The notes under the pieces were generated by a model. That model worked only from the letters and a program-made list of their open reading frames with translations. It did not search any database and was not told the DNA's origin. From contig NZ_JAJSOK010000015.1 of assembly GCF_021283305.1 (NCBI RefSeq), forward strand, positions 1-64,000: a stretch of 64,000 nt of DNA, in the 5' to 3' direction. Every line of letters starts with the position of its first letter. Position 1 is the stretch's first letter. The DNA comes from Pseudonocardia kujensis. Its GTDB lineage: Bacteria; Actinomycetota; Actinomycetes; Mycobacteriales; Pseudonocardiaceae. Made by a program: the position numbers and the translations under genes. Below are positions 8,212 through 17,643 of this stretch, piece after piece.

Positions 8212-8643
8212 GTGCCGGACCCCTCCACAGCCGTGTCGGACGGCAGGGCCGATCTCGTGGAGATCGACCGTGCCGAGTGCCTGCGGCTGCTGGCGACCGC
8301 CGACCTCGGACGGGTGATCTACACCGAGGGCGCCATGCCGGCCGCCCACCCCGTCAGCTACGTGCTGGACGGCGAGGAGATCGTCTTCCGCTCCGCGGGC
8401 GGGGCGACGTTGATCGCGGCGACCCGCGGGGCGGTCGTCGCCTTCCAGGTGGACCGGATCGACGCCGAGGACCACACCGGCTGGAGCGTCCTCGGCGTCG
8501 GGCAGGCCTACGAGGTCACCGATCGCTCACGGCTGTCCGAGCTCGTCCGGCAGCTGCGCGCGCCCTGGCCCCCGAGCCGGCCCGGGCACACGATCGGCAT
8601 GCCGCTCGCCCGCCTGACCGGGCGCCGGCTGATCGCCCGCTGA
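8212..8643 (+). CDS. Pyridoxamine 5'-phosphate oxidase family protein (FMN-binding split barrel)
   Basis: The 143-residue protein begins with a DRAECLRLLATADLGRVIY block typical of small actinobacterial split-barrel proteins. It continues with PAAHPVSYVLDGEEIVFR and ends GMPLARLTGRRLIAR. Members bind FMN or F420, and some act in redox or hypoxia stress. Start GTG 8212 has no strong ribosome site. The DosR-like box and a dyad lie immediately upstream. Confidence 0.75.
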   Translation: MPDPSTAVSDGRADLVEIDRAECLRLLATADLGRVIYTEGAMPAAHPVSYVLDGEEIVFRSAGGATLIAATRGAVVAFQVDRIDAEDHTGWSVLGVGQAYEVTDRSRLSELVRQLRAPWPPSRPGHTIGMPLARLTGRRLIAR

Positions 8644-8725
8644 CCGCCGGCCCTCCCGGCGCACGACGTCCTCCCCCCGGCGATCCCGGGTCGTGCCCGC
8701 GGCCGCGGCACGGGAGGATGAGCGC

Positions 8726-9106
8726 ATGGTCCGACCCGAGCGGGTGGCCGGCGGCCCGTTCGACGACGAGCCGGCGGGCTCCGTAGGCCTCGACGAGGTG
8801 CCGGAGGGCGTCGTGCTCGCCGTCAGCGGTGCGCTCGACCTCGCGCTCGCGCCCAGGCTGCAGCGCACGGTGGAGCGCGCCGCGCGGCTGCGTCCCGCCC
8901 TGCTGGTGATCGACCTGACCGGGGTGACCTTCCTGGCGTCGGCGGGCATGGCCGAGCTCGTCCGCGCCAACCGGCAGCTGCGCGGCGAGGTCCCGGTCCG
9001 CGTCGTCGCGACCGGGCGGCTCGTCCTGCGCCCGCTCGAGCTGACCCGGCTCACGGACGAGCTCGCGATCCACCCCACCCTCGCCGACGCGCTCGCGGCG
9101 GGATGA
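8726..9106 (+). CDS. STAS-domain anti-anti-sigma factor
   Basis: This 126-residue SpoIIAA/RsbV-type protein has [18 protein letters not shown], where the Ser before Ala-Gly is the expected phosphorylation site. ATG 8726 follows GGGAGGA at 8 nt. It is the first gene of a three-gene set (STAS, phosphatase at 9114, ATPase at 10787) with a 7-nt gap and then a GTGA overlap. These encode a complete partner-switching module: antagonist, phosphatase and kinase. Confidence 0.8.
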   Translation: MVRPERVAGGPFDDEPAGSVGLDEVPEGVVLAVSGALDLALAPRLQRTVERAARLRPALLVIDLTGVTFLASAGMAELVRANRQLRGEVPVRVVATGRLVLRPLELTRLTDELAIHPTLADALAAG

Positions 9107-9113
9107 GCCGCCG

Positions 9114-10790
9114 ATGAGCGTCGGGACGAGCGGGACCGACGGGGTGGGCCCCGAGACCGACGCCCTGTGGGTCGCCCTCACCACGGTGTTCACCGCGCCG
9201 GACGGGCGGCCCGTGCCCGTCGAGCGGCGGGCGCTCACCCCCGCCGAGCTCGCCGGCCTGCACCGGGAGGACGGCGAGGTCGTCCTGGTGCCCGACGACG
9301 CCCAGCTCGCCGCGCTGCTCCCGGGCGCGACGGCCGCCCTCGTGGTGCTCGACGGCGACGGCACGCACGACGGCGACGGGAGCGGTGACCCGGCGGCCGC
9401 GGCCGTCGCGCTGGTCGCCCGGGCCCCGGTGGGCCGCTCGCACCTGCTCGCGGCCGAGGCCGTCGGGGCGGCGACCGGCGGGCTCCGCCGTGCGGTGGGC
9501 GCCCTGCGCACCGAGGCGGCGGTGATCGACGCGCTGCACTCGGTGGGCCGGCGGCTGACCGCCCAGCTCGACATCGACCGCATCGTGCAGGAGGCCACGG
9601 ACGCGGCGACCACGGCGGTCGGGGCCGCGTTCGGCGCGTTCTTCTACAACCTCGTCAACCAGTTCGGCGAGTCCTACACGCTCTACACGCTGTCCGGGGT
9701 GCCGCGGGAGGCCTTCGCGCGGTTCCCGATGCCGCGCAACACCGAGGTGTTCGCCCCGACCTTCGACGGCAGGGGCACGGTCCGCAGCGACGACATCACC
9801 GCCGACCCGCGCTTCGGCCGCAACGCCCCCTACCACGGCATGCCGGAGGGCCACCTGCCCGTGCGCAGCTACCTCGCGGTGTCCGTGATCAGCCCGACGA
9901 GCGGCGAGGTGCTGGGCGGCTTCTTCTTCGGCCACCCCGAGCGCGGCCGCTTCACCGGGCGCCACGAGTACGTGGCGGAGGGCATCGCGGGCTACTCGGC
10001 GATCGCCCTGGACAACGCCCGGCTGTACGAGCGGGAGCGCAACTTCGCCCGCGAGCTGTCGCGCAGCATGCTGCCGGAGGCACCCGCGGTCCCGGGCCTG
10101 GAGCTGGTCACCCGCTACCTGCCCGCGGCGACCGGGCCGAAGATCGGCGGCGACTGGTTCGACGTCATCCGCCTGGAGCCGGGCACAGTATCCGGCACGG
10201 CGTCCGGCACGGCGTCGGACAGGGAGTCCGGCGCGACGGCCTTCGTGATCGGCGACGTCGTGGGGCACGGGGTCACCGCCGCCACCGTCATGGGGCAGGT
10301 CCGCACCGCGATCCGCTCCTACGCCCTGCTCGGGCTGCCGCCGTCGGAGGTGCTGCGACACGTCTCCGCCCTGCTCGGCAGCGTCGCCGGGTCCACCTTC
10401 GTCACCTGCTTCTACGCCGTGCTCATGCCGGACGACGGGCTGGTCTACGCCAACGCCGGCCACCTGCCCGCCCTCCTGCTCCGCGCCGACGGCAGCATCG
10501 AGCAGCTCGGCGAGGCGATGGCCCAGCCGCTCGGCGTCGGCGCGACGTTCCCCGAGCGCACCGCGGAGTTCCGGCGGGGCGACGACCTGTTCCTCTACAC
10601 CGACGGGTTGGTGGAGAGCCGCTCCCGGGACGTCACGCAGGGCCTGGAGTGGCTGCTCGAGGCGCTCGCCGAGCTGCCCCGACCGTTGACCGGCGAGGCC
10701 TGCGACGGTCTGGTCGAGCGGCTGACCGGCGGCACGCACGACGACGACGTCGCCCTGATCTCCGTGTACCGCACCGGGGAGGCGGGGTGA
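9114..10790 (+). CDS. GAF-SpoIIE (PP2C) serine phosphatase, RsbU/RsbP-like
   Basis: The 558-residue protein has an N-terminal region of ~130 residues, a GAF-type sensor (~140-310, [20 protein letters not shown]) and a SpoIIE phosphatase domain (~320-556). Metal-site motifs are GGDWFDV, GDVVGHG and [10 protein letters not shown]. It should dephosphorylate a phospho-STAS protein, most simply the product of the gene just upstream, and so release a sigma factor. The Ser/Gly-Thr repeat [12 protein letters not shown] sits between catalytic strands. Confidence 0.85.
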   Translation: MSVGTSGTDGVGPETDALWVALTTVFTAPDGRPVPVERRALTPAELAGLHREDGEVVLVPDDAQLAALLPGATAALVVLDGDGTHDGDGSGDPAAAAVALVARAPVGRSHLLAAEAVGAATGGLRRAVGALRTEAAVIDALHSVGRRLTAQLDIDRIVQEATDAATTAVGAAFGAFFYNLVNQFGESYTLYTLSGVPREAFARFPMPRNTEVFAPTFDGRGTVRSDDITADPRFGRNAPYHGMPEGHLPVRSYLAVSVISPTSGEVLGGFFFGHPERGRFTGRHEYVAEGIAGYSAIALDNARLYERERNFARELSRSMLPEAPAVPGLELVTRYLPAATGPKIGGDWFDVIRLEPGTVSGTASGTASDRESGATAFVIGDVVGHGVTAATVMGQVRTAIRSYALLGLPPSEVLRHVSALLGSVAGSTFVTCFYAVLMPDDGLVYANAGHLPALLLRADGSIEQLGEAMAQPLGVGATFPERTAEFRRGDDLFLYTDGLVESRSRDVTQGLEWLLEALAELPRPLTGEACDGLVERLTGGTHDDDVALISVYRTGEAG

Positions 10791-11221
10791 GACCCACGCG
10801 GGGCGGCGACGACCGGACGTCGGGGGCGTCCGGGGGCCGGGATTTCCACGTCCGCCTCTGGGCGACGGCGGAGCGGCTGGTCGGGCTGCGCCGGTCGCTG
10901 GCCGGCTGGGCGGCGGGGACCGGGCTGCCGGAGGAGCGGCAGGAGGACGTCGTGCTCGCCGCGTACGAGGCGATGGCGAACTCCGCCGAGCACGCCTACC
11001 CGCCCGGGGAGGGCGGACCGGTCGAGGTCACGGCCCGGTGCGGCGTGGGCGAGCTGACGGTGACGGTGGCCGACGAGGGACGGTGGAAGCCGCCGGACCC
11101 GCGGGAGTCCCTGCGCGGGCGCGGCCGGCCGTTGATCGGCGTGCTGGCCGACGCGAGCGCCACCGTGCACCGCGCGGACGGCACGACCGTCACGATGAGC
11201 TGGCGGCTCGGGCCGGCCTGA
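10787..11221 (+). CDS. RsbW-like anti-sigma ATPase/kinase
   Basis: This 144-residue HATPase_c protein has an N-box ([11 protein letters not shown]), G1 (VTVADEGRW) and a G2-like GRGRPLIG. It is the expected kinase partner of the STAS protein at 8726 and may bind one of the sigma factors at 18-26 kb. It starts at GTG 10787 inside the phosphatase stop. Its 3' end overlaps the convergent CtaG-like gene by 32 nt. Confidence 0.8.
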   Translation: MRPTRGGDDRTSGASGGRDFHVRLWATAERLVGLRRSLAGWAAGTGLPEERQEDVVLAAYEAMANSAEHAYPPGEGGPVEVTARCGVGELTVTVADEGRWKPPDPRESLRGRGRPLIGVLADASATVHRADGTTVTMSWRLGPA

Positions 11222-11924
11222 GCGCGGCCCGGCGGTCCCGCGCCCACCACTCGGCGCCGAGCAGCACCATCAGCGCCAGCTCGACGGGCAGACCGCCGTA
11301 GTACAGCAGCTCGGCACCGGCCCGCGCCGCCGCCGCGGGGACGCCCGGCGGCGGGTCGGCGTGGACGGTCTTGGCGAGGACGTCGTGGGCGGCGACGGCC
11401 GCGACCAGCACCGCCGCGCGGAGGCCGAGGCGCGCCCGGTGCGGCGCCGGGTCGGGGCTCACCAGCGCGGCGGCGAACAGGGCGCCGGCCAGCAGCATGT
11501 GCACGGCGACGAGCAGGTGGACGACCGGGTCGGCCGGCGCGGGCAGCCCGGTGCGCAGCAGCACCCACAGCCCGCCGACGTCGAGCACCGCGGCGACGAC
11601 GGGGTGCGTGAGCCCGCGGGCCGGGGCGGACCGCAGCAGCCGGGCCAGCCCGCGGGCGCGGCCCACCGGCAGGGTCCGCAGCGCGAGCGTGACCGGTGCG
11701 GCGCGCACCAGCAGCAGCGGGGCGAGCATGCCGAGCAGCAGGTGCCCGGCGACGTGCGCGCGGAAGTCGCCGTGCCCGGTCGGCGAGGCGCCGAGCACGG
11801 CCGCCGCGACCCCGCCGAGCCAGCAGGCCGTCCGCGCGGGAGGCCAGGGACGGCCCAGGACCGCGGCCAGGTAGAGCCCGGCCGCGGCGGCACCGACCGG
11901 TCCCGCGAGCTCGTGCCCGGTCAC
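11190..11924 (-). CDS. CtaG-like cytochrome c oxidase assembly membrane protein
   Basis: The 244-residue polytopic protein has about seven hydrophobic segments. The block AHVAGHLLLGMLAPLLLVRAAP is characteristic of the caa3_CtaG family and contains the conserved His, GHLLLGMLAPLLLV. Members help assemble the copper site of cytochrome oxidase. GTG 11924 overlaps the stop of the DUF2243 gene, so the pair is one transcript from the promoter at 12446-12470. Confidence 0.8.
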   Translation of the reverse strand: MTGHELAGPVGAAAAGLYLAAVLGRPWPPARTACWLGGVAAAVLGASPTGHGDFRAHVAGHLLLGMLAPLLLVRAAPVTLALRTLPVGRARGLARLLRSAPARGLTHPVVAAVLDVGGLWVLLRTGLPAPADPVVHLLVAVHMLLAGALFAAALVSPDPAPHRARLGLRAAVLVAAVAAHDVLAKTVHADPPPGVPAAAARAGAELLYYGGLPVELALMVLLGAEWWARDRRAALRPARAASSS

Positions 11925-12394
11925 GCGCCCCGCTCCCGGGTGCGGACCAGCAGGACGAGCCCCGCGACCAGCAGGACGGCGGCCAGGACGTTCCACACGA
12001 CGTCGTAGACCAGCACGTCGGGCACGTAGCGGATCTGGTGCAGCCCCAGCAGCTTGTGCTGGACGAGCCCGTCGTAGAGCTGGAACGCGCCGCCGCCCGC
12101 CAGCGCCCCGCCGACCACCCGCAGCGGCCGGGCCGCGCGGTCGCGGCGCAGCGCGGCGATCAGGAACAGGGCGGCGACGGTGGCGGCCCAGCCGAAGGCA
12201 TGGAACAACCCGTCGGAGACCAGCCCCGCGGCCGAGCCCGCCCGGTCGTAGAAGTGGTGCCAGTGCAGCAGCTGGTGGAACACGGTCTCGTCGGCGAACG
12301 CCACCACGCCGAGCCCCAGCAGCACCCCCGCGAGGGCGTTGCGCCGCGCCGCCCGGCCCGTGACCGCGCGGTCCGTACCCGTCGTCCCCACCAT
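11921..12394 (-). CDS. DUF2243 membrane protein
   Basis: The 157-residue protein has four hydrophobic segments and the DUF2243 hallmarks FADETVFHQLLHWHHFYD and YDGLVQHKLLGLHQIR. The clustered His residues suggest metal or haem handling. DUF2243 genes often lie next to CtaG-like genes, as here. ATG 12394 follows AAGGGAG. Confidence 0.82.
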   Translation of the reverse strand: MVGTTGTDRAVTGRAARRNALAGVLLGLGVVAFADETVFHQLLHWHHFYDRAGSAAGLVSDGLFHAFGWAATVAALFLIAALRRDRAARPLRVVGGALAGGGAFQLYDGLVQHKLLGLHQIRYVPDVLVYDVVWNVLAAVLLVAGLVLLVRTRERGA

Positions 12395-12445
12395 CGTCCC
12401 GCTCCCTTCGTCGCCCCTCCGTCGCCCCTCCGTCGCACACGGGCA

Positions 12446-12470
12446 CTACCCGGCGACGCCGACCGGACAC
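12446..12470 (-). promoter_or_regulatory. SigB/SigF-type promoter for the DUF2243-CtaG pair
   Basis: The minus strand reads GTGT (12470-12467), 15 nt, GGGTAG (12451-12446), 51 nt upstream of the ATG. Confidence 0.55.
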
Positions 12471-12495
12471 GGGACGGGTCCGGCGGGCGGAGCGC

Positions 12496-12521
12496 GTGTC
12501 GGGTCGGGCGGACGCGGGTAC
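12496..12521 (+). promoter_or_regulatory. SigB/SigF-type promoter for the Rieske oxidoreductase
   Basis: GTGT, 16 nt, GGGTAC ends 39 nt before the GTG start. It is back to back with the minus-strand promoter at 12446-12470. Confidence 0.5.
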
Positions 12522-12560
12522 GGCACCCAGGTGGCCGATCACCCGCGCGCGGAGCGACCC

Positions 12561-14081
12561 GTGCCCACCACCACCGAGACCGGCTCGCCCTGGCTCGCCG
12601 ACCGCGGCGGCGTCCGCTACACCGGACCGACGACCGAGCGGCACTTCGACGTGCTCGTCCTCGGCGCCGGGATCACCGGGCTGACCACGGCGTACCTGCT
12701 CAAGGAGCGCGGCGCGCGGGTCGCGGTGGTCGAGGCGGACCGGGTGGCCTCCGGCGCGACCGGCAACAACACCGCGAAGGTGACCGCCCTGCAGGCCACG
12801 ATGCTGTCCCGGATCCGGTCGGTGCGGGGCGAGGAGACGGCGGCCGCCTACGCCGAGCACAGCCTGCGTGGCGTCGAGCTGGTGGCGGCCACGGCGGAGG
12901 AGCTGGGGATCGACTGCGACCTGCGCCGCAGGGAGGCCTGCACCGTCGCGGCCGACCGTTCCGAGCTGCGATCCGTGGAGCAGGAGTTCGAGGCGGCGCG
13001 CGCGGCGGCGCTGCCGGTGGAGTGGACGGAGGAGACCGACCTGCCCTTCCCGGTCGCCGGGGCGGTCCGGCTGGCCGGCCAGGTCGAGCTGCACCCTGTC
13101 CGGTACGCCCGGGGGCTGGCGGCGGCGGTGCACGGCGGCGGCTCGGCGGTGTTCGAGCGCACCCGCGCGGTCGCGCTCGCGGAGGGGAACCCGGTCCGGG
13201 TCGAGACGACGCGGGGCACGCTCACCGGCGAGCAGGTCGTCGTCGCGACGCACTACCCGGTGTGGGACCGCGGCGGCTACTTCGCGCGGATGGAGGCGAA
13301 GCGGGCCTACTGCGTGGCGGCGCGGGTCCGCGGCGGCCCGCCGCGCTCGATGTCGATCACCGCCGGCTCGCCGAGCTGGTCCTTCCGCTCCCTCAGCGAC
13401 CAGGTGATCCTCTGCGGCCAGGACCACGCCGCCGGCGAGCGGGGTGTCGACCCCGGCCGCTACGGCCTTCTCGAGGAGTTCCTGCGCCGCCATTTCACCG
13501 TCGAGGCGGTCACACACCGCTGGTCGGCGCAGGATGCCCTGCCGTACGACCACACCCCGATGGTCGGCACGTACACACCGGTCTCCTCCCGGGTGTTCGT
13601 CGCCGCCGGCTACTCCAAGTGGGGGCTCTCCGGCGGCAGCATGGCGGGGGCCCTGCTCGCCGAGCAGCTCGCGGGCGGGCCGGGCTCGCCCGTGTTCACC
13701 CCGCACCGGGTCAGCCCGCGCGGGTTGCCGACCCTGGCCCGCACCAACGCGAAGGTCGCGCTCGACCTCGTCGGCGACCGGCTGCGGCCGGGGGAGGCCG
13801 GGTCGGCGGCCGAGATCCGGGCGGGGGAGGGGCGCATCGTCCGTTCGGGTACGGACCGCACCGGCGTCTACCGCGACCCCGACGGCGGCCTGCACGCGGT
13901 CTCCGTGCGCTGCACGCACCTGGGCTGCCTGCTGCGGTTCAACGGGGCCGAGCGCAGCTGGGACTGCCCGTGCCACGGCTCCCGGTTCGACGTCGACGGC
14001 GCGGTCCTCGAGGGCCCCGCCGTCCGCCCGCTCGAGCGCAGGCCGGTGCCGGGCACCAGGACCACCGCCGACCGGCACTAG
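12561..14081 (+). CDS. FAD-dependent oxidoreductase with C-terminal Rieske domain
   Basis: The 506-residue protein has a DAO-type FAD domain (DVLVLGAGITGLTTAYLL near residue 30) and a C-terminal Rieske [2Fe-2S] domain with CTHLGC and CPCHGS. This fusion is the glycine-oxidase-like FAD/Rieske family found in many soil bacteria; the substrate is unknown. GTG 12561 was chosen for GGAG six nt upstream. An in-frame GTG at 12531 would add ten residues. It is followed after 6 nt by the GAF-SpoIIE gene, so co-transcription is likely. Confidence 0.82.
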   Translation: MPTTTETGSPWLADRGGVRYTGPTTERHFDVLVLGAGITGLTTAYLLKERGARVAVVEADRVASGATGNNTAKVTALQATMLSRIRSVRGEETAAAYAEHSLRGVELVAATAEELGIDCDLRRREACTVAADRSELRSVEQEFEAARAAALPVEWTEETDLPFPVAGAVRLAGQVELHPVRYARGLAAAVHGGGSAVFERTRAVALAEGNPVRVETTRGTLTGEQVVVATHYPVWDRGGYFARMEAKRAYCVAARVRGGPPRSMSITAGSPSWSFRSLSDQVILCGQDHAAGERGVDPGRYGLLEEFLRRHFTVEAVTHRWSAQDALPYDHTPMVGTYTPVSSRVFVAAGYSKWGLSGGSMAGALLAEQLAGGPGSPVFTPHRVSPRGLPTLARTNAKVALDLVGDRLRPGEAGSAAEIRAGEGRIVRSGTDRTGVYRDPDGGLHAVSVRCTHLGCLLRFNGAERSWDCPCHGSRFDVDGAVLEGPAVRPLERRPVPGTRTTADRH

Positions 14082-14087
14082 ACTTCG

Positions 14088-15713
14088 ATGGTGCGACCCG
14101 CCGAGAGCGGAGCGACCACGGACATCGGCTCCCACACGACCGGTGACCGGCTCCGCCGGATCCAGACCCTCACGGACACCGAGCTCGCCCGGCTCGGGGT
14201 CGACGAGATGCTGGCCGAGGTGCTCGAGCGCGTCCGGGACCTGCTCGAGGTCGACACGACCGCGGTGCTGCTGCTCGACCCGTCGGCCACGTTCCTGGTC
14301 GCCACGGCCACCCGCGGGCTGGAGGAGGAGACCCGCCAGGGGGTGCGGATCCCGATCGGCAAGGGCTTCGCCGGGCGGATCGCCGCGGAGCGGCGGCCGG
14401 TGATCATCGACGAGGTCGACCACTCGAACGTGATGAACCCGATCCTGCGGGAGAAGGGGATCCGGTCGCTGCTCGGCGTCCCGCTGCTGGTGGGGGGCGA
14501 CGTCATCGGTGTGCTGCACGTCGGCACCCTGGTCCCGCGGGCGTTCGACGGCGAGGACGCGGAGCTGCTCCAGCTGGCCGCGGACCGGATCGCGCTGGCG
14601 ACCCGCGCCCGGATGACCCAGGCCGAACGCACGGCCGCCGCGGCGCTGCAGCGCAGCCTGCTGCCGGGAGCGCTGCCGTCGGTGCCCGGCCTGGAGCTGG
14701 CCGCCCGGTACGTGCCCGGCGGCGGCGGCGAGATCGGGGGCGACTGGTACGACGTGTTCGGCCTGCCCTCGGGCCGGCTGTGCGTGGTGGTGGGCGACGT
14801 CGTGGGGCGTGGGCTGCCGGCGTCGGTCGCGATGGGCCGGCTGCGCAGCGCCGTGCGCGCCTACGCCCTGCTGACCGAGGACCCGGCGGAGCTGCTGCGC
14901 AAGCTCGACGTGCAGGTCCAGCACTTCGAGCGGGACGTGATGGCGACCGTGCTGTGCGCGGTGGTCGAGGTCGACCAGAGCGTGGCGTGGGTGGCCTCGG
15001 CCGGGCACCCGCCGCCGGTCCGCGGGACCCCGGGGGAGCGCGGCGAGCTGGTCGAGGTCGACCCCGACCCGCCGATCGGTCTGGCGCCGGTGCGGCGGCG
15101 GCACGTCCACGCCGTCGACCTGCCCGTCGGGTCCTGCCTGGTGCTCTACACGGACGGCCTGGTGGAGCGCCGGCGCGAGTCGCTCGACGTCGGGCTGCAA
15201 CGCCTCACCGAGGCCGTGATCCCCGGTCCCGCCGAGCAGCTCTGTGCCCGGATCATGGGTCGGCTCATCGGCAACGAGACCTCCGCCGACGACGTGGCCC
15301 TGCTGGTCGTGGCCCGGCCGGGCGACGACGGCACGGCGCCGTTGCGGCTGGCCGAGCCGGCGGAGCCGCGGTCGCTGCGTGCCGTGCGGCAGGCCCTGCG
15401 CAGCTACCTCGGCTCGGTCGGCGCCTCCGCTGAGGAGGTGTCCGACCTGGTCCTGGCCGTGGGGGAGGCGTGCGCCAACGTCGTGGAGCACGCCTACGGG
15501 CCGGGTGGCGGGCTGCTCGAGGTGCACCTCGAGATGCACGGGCGGCGGGTGAGCGCGACGGTCCGGGACACCGGCGCCTGGCGCGAGGCGCGCGGGGTCA
15601 ACCGCGGGCGCGGCACCACCCTGATGCACGGGCTCGTGGACGAGGTCCACGTCGACCGGGACGCGACCGGTACCCGGGTCGTGCTGGAGAAGACCCTGGG
15701 GAGGAAGTCGTGA
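14088..15713 (+). CDS. GAF-SpoIIE phosphatase fused to an RsbW-like ATPase
   Basis: The 541-residue protein has a GAF domain (~25-180), a SpoIIE/PP2C domain (~185-400, [24 protein letters not shown]) and a C-terminal HATPase_c module (~410-540, N-box [16 protein letters not shown]). Phosphatase and kinase activities against STAS proteins are therefore on one chain, as in other actinobacterial multidomain regulators. The start is ATG 14088; the end overlaps the STAS gene by GTGA. Together with 15710-16033 it forms a second partner-switching module. Confidence 0.85.
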   Translation: MVRPAESGATTDIGSHTTGDRLRRIQTLTDTELARLGVDEMLAEVLERVRDLLEVDTTAVLLLDPSATFLVATATRGLEEETRQGVRIPIGKGFAGRIAAERRPVIIDEVDHSNVMNPILREKGIRSLLGVPLLVGGDVIGVLHVGTLVPRAFDGEDAELLQLAADRIALATRARMTQAERTAAAALQRSLLPGALPSVPGLELAARYVPGGGGEIGGDWYDVFGLPSGRLCVVVGDVVGRGLPASVAMGRLRSAVRAYALLTEDPAELLRKLDVQVQHFERDVMATVLCAVVEVDQSVAWVASAGHPPPVRGTPGERGELVEVDPDPPIGLAPVRRRHVHAVDLPVGSCLVLYTDGLVERRRESLDVGLQRLTEAVIPGPAEQLCARIMGRLIGNETSADDVALLVVARPGDDGTAPLRLAEPAEPRSLRAVRQALRSYLGSVGASAEEVSDLVLAVGEACANVVEHAYGPGGGLLEVHLEMHGRRVSATVRDTGAWREARGVNRGRGTTLMHGLVDEVHVDRDATGTRVVLEKTLGRKS

Positions 15714-16033
15714 CCGAGGTGAGCATCGACGCGCGCGAACCCGAGCCCGGCCGGTGGGAGATCTCCCTCGGCGGAGAGGTCGACCTGGACAACGCCGACG
15801 CCGTCGAGCAGCGCCTGCAGGACGTGATCACCAACCGCGCCCGGTCGGTGGTCCTCGACCTCGGCGGGCTGACCTATCTCGACAGCGCGGGGATTCGCAC
15901 CCTGTTCACCCTCGCGAACCGCCTCGAGCTGCTGCAGGTCGGCCTCGAGGTCGTGGTGCCCGCCGGCTCCCCGGTCCGCAAGGCGATCCGGCTCGTCGGG
16001 CTGGGCGAGGTCGTCACCGTCCGGGAGGGCTGA
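15710..16033 (+). CDS. STAS-domain anti-anti-sigma factor
   Basis: The 107-residue protein is a canonical SpoIIAA/RsbV-type STAS protein with [14 protein letters not shown], where the Ser is the phosphoacceptor. GTG 15710 follows GAGGAAG. The overlap with the upstream phosphatase-kinase suggests it is that protein's direct substrate. Confidence 0.85.
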   Translation: MTEVSIDAREPEPGRWEISLGGEVDLDNADAVEQRLQDVITNRARSVVLDLGGLTYLDSAGIRTLFTLANRLELLQVGLEVVVPAGSPVRKAIRLVGLGEVVTVREG

Positions 16034-16072
16034 GAGCGCAGCGGTCCCGCGGAGGGAACCCTTGCACGGCTC

Positions 16073-16120
16073 GAACCTGTAGTGCACAATGCAGATATTC
16101 CGATCGGAGCCCACAGGTTC
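16073..16120 (+). promoter_or_regulatory. hsp20 upstream element: inverted repeat enclosing the shared motif
   Basis: GAACCTGT (16073-16080) and ACAGGTTC (16113-16120) form a perfect 8-bp inverted repeat with 32 nt between. The CTGTAGTGCACAATGC-type motif (16077-16098) overlaps the left arm and recurs twice at 7256-7302. The ATG of hsp20 is 73 nt past the motif. No HspR (HAIR) or CIRCE site is seen. Confidence 0.5.
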
Positions 16121-16170
16121 CGGTCGGGTGGCATCGCCGACCAGTGCCGACCAGGAAGGAGCGACCCGCG

Positions 16171-16614
16171 ATGCTGATGCGTACCGACCCGTTCCGCGAG
16201 ATCGACCGCCTCGCCCAGCAGGCCCTCGGAGCGGCCCCCGGGACGTGGTCCCGCCCGGCCGCCATGCCGATGGACGCCTACCGCCACGGCGACGAGTTCG
16301 TCGTCGAGTTCGACCTCCCCGGCGTCGACCCCTCGGCCGTCGAGCTCTCCGTGGAGCGCAACGTGCTCACCGTCAAGGCGGAGCGCCGCCCGACGCTGCA
16401 CGACGAGCACGTCGAGATGCAGGTCTCCGAGCGGCCCCTGGGCGTCTACTCGCGCCAGCTGTTCCTCGGCGACACGCTCGACACCGAGCACATCGACGCC
16501 GCCTACGACTCCGGCGTCCTCACCCTCCGCATCCCTGTCGCGGAGAGGGCCAAGCCGCGTACCATCACCATCTCCACCGCGAACGATCCGGGGCGCCGCG
16601 AGATCGACGCCTGA
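16171..16614 (+). CDS. Hsp20/alpha-crystallin small heat shock protein
   Basis: The 147-residue chaperone has an alpha-crystallin domain (~40-135) with [19 protein letters not shown] and the C-terminal [12 protein letters not shown] motif. It resembles actinobacterial Hsp18/Acr proteins, which hold unfolded proteins during stress or dormancy. ATG 16171 follows AAGGAG. It sits alone downstream of a dedicated regulatory region. Confidence 0.88.
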   Translation: MLMRTDPFREIDRLAQQALGAAPGTWSRPAAMPMDAYRHGDEFVVEFDLPGVDPSAVELSVERNVLTVKAERRPTLHDEHVEMQVSERPLGVYSRQLFLGDTLDTEHIDAAYDSGVLTLRIPVAERAKPRTITISTANDPGRREIDA

Positions 16615-16680
16615 CCGTCCGTCCGACCGGGTCGACCGGGCCCGGCCGGCTCTCCTCGGAGCAGAACGCAGGTGAGCCCG

Positions 16681-16884
16681 ATGAGCGCACGCGACCTCGG
16701 CGGGACCCCCGCCGTGCGCGGACGCGCCGGGATCCCCCACGCCCTGCCCCGCGAGCGGTCGCCGCCCCCGTCGGCGCCGCGCCGCGCGGGTGCCGTCTGC
16801 ACCCGCGCGGTTGCGGGCCCGCCCCTGCCCTCCGCCCCTCCGCACGTCACGCCGAGCCCCGCTGCACCCCAGGAGCCCCCGTGA
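16681..16884 (+). CDS. Possible small Pro/Arg/Ala-rich protein
   Basis: A 67-residue frame from ATG 16681 ends overlapping the GTG of the next gene. It is low in complexity (Pro, Ala, Arg) and has no domain. GTG 16672, nine bases upstream, is an alternative start. The region may simply be a leader, so this call is weak. Confidence 0.25.
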   Translation: MSARDLGGTPAVRGRAGIPHALPRERSPPPSAPRRAGAVCTRAVAGPPLPSAPPHVTPSPAAPQEPP

Positions 16885-17375
16885 GCCTCGCCTCCGTCTG
16901 GCTGCAACTGCACGACGGCAGCCTCGTCCGGGCCGACCAGGCCACCGAGATCACCGTGCACCCGACCCCGGCACTGACCGGGAAGCCGGCCCACTGGCTG
17001 CTCACCGTCACCGTCCCCGTGCCGGTGGGCAGCGGTGACCGCGGGGGCTGGCGCACCGAACCGCTGCACCGCACGCTCACCCAGACCGCCACGCCGCCGA
17101 CCGACGCGCCGGTGGCCCTGGCGCGGCTGCTCGCGCGGCTCGACGCGGCCGACGCGGCCGGCGTCGTCCGTGCCGACACCTCGCACGTGCGCCACGCGCC
17201 CCATCCCGACCACGCCGTCGGCGCCGGCGAGGTCCGCTTCGGCTTCACCGCCTTCGCCGGCGCCGGCCCCGGCACGGCCCTCGACGGCGTCGTCAGCCCC
17301 GACGACCCGGAGGAGCTCGCCGACGACCGGCCCCGCCGGGCCGCACTCGCGGGGAGCGGCGCCGCCCCCCGCTGA
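16881..17375 (+). CDS. Hypothetical protein, beta-rich
   Basis: The 164-residue product starts VSLASVWLQLHDGSLVRADQ at GTG 16881 behind AGGAG. The first half alternates hydrophobic and polar residues (HWLLTVTVPVPVG), as in a beta-sheet protein. The second half has RADTSHVRHAPHPDHAVG. No known domain is recognised. From 17376 to 17643 I see no gene. Confidence 0.6.
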   Translation: MSLASVWLQLHDGSLVRADQATEITVHPTPALTGKPAHWLLTVTVPVPVGSGDRGGWRTEPLHRTLTQTATPPTDAPVALARLLARLDAADAAGVVRADTSHVRHAPHPDHAVGAGEVRFGFTAFAGAGPGTALDGVVSPDDPEELADDRPRRAALAGSGAAPR

Positions 17376-17643
17376 CCCGTCCGAGACCTCGTTCCCGCAC
17401 CGGCCGGACGGTCCGCCACCACGGGCACCGGACGGTCGACGAACCTTCACCGTCCACCACGACCGAGAGGAGGGCACACCCAGCGAGACCACACGCGGAT
17501 GAGATCGGATCACCCACCGGGCCGGGCGACGGGAGCACGGCGCTGCGCACGCACGCCGTCACACCACCTCCCGCCGTCCGGCCCTCGACATGCGCGCCCC
17601 GGCCCCGGGGAGTGGTCGCGCGGAGGCGGGGTACCGCCCCGGG

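Noticed and set aside
16073..16120. Heat-shock operator HAIR (HspR) or CIRCE at hsp20
   Set aside because: Neither CTTGAGT-N7-ACTCAAG nor the CIRCE dyad is present. The inverted repeat here has different arms and spacing.
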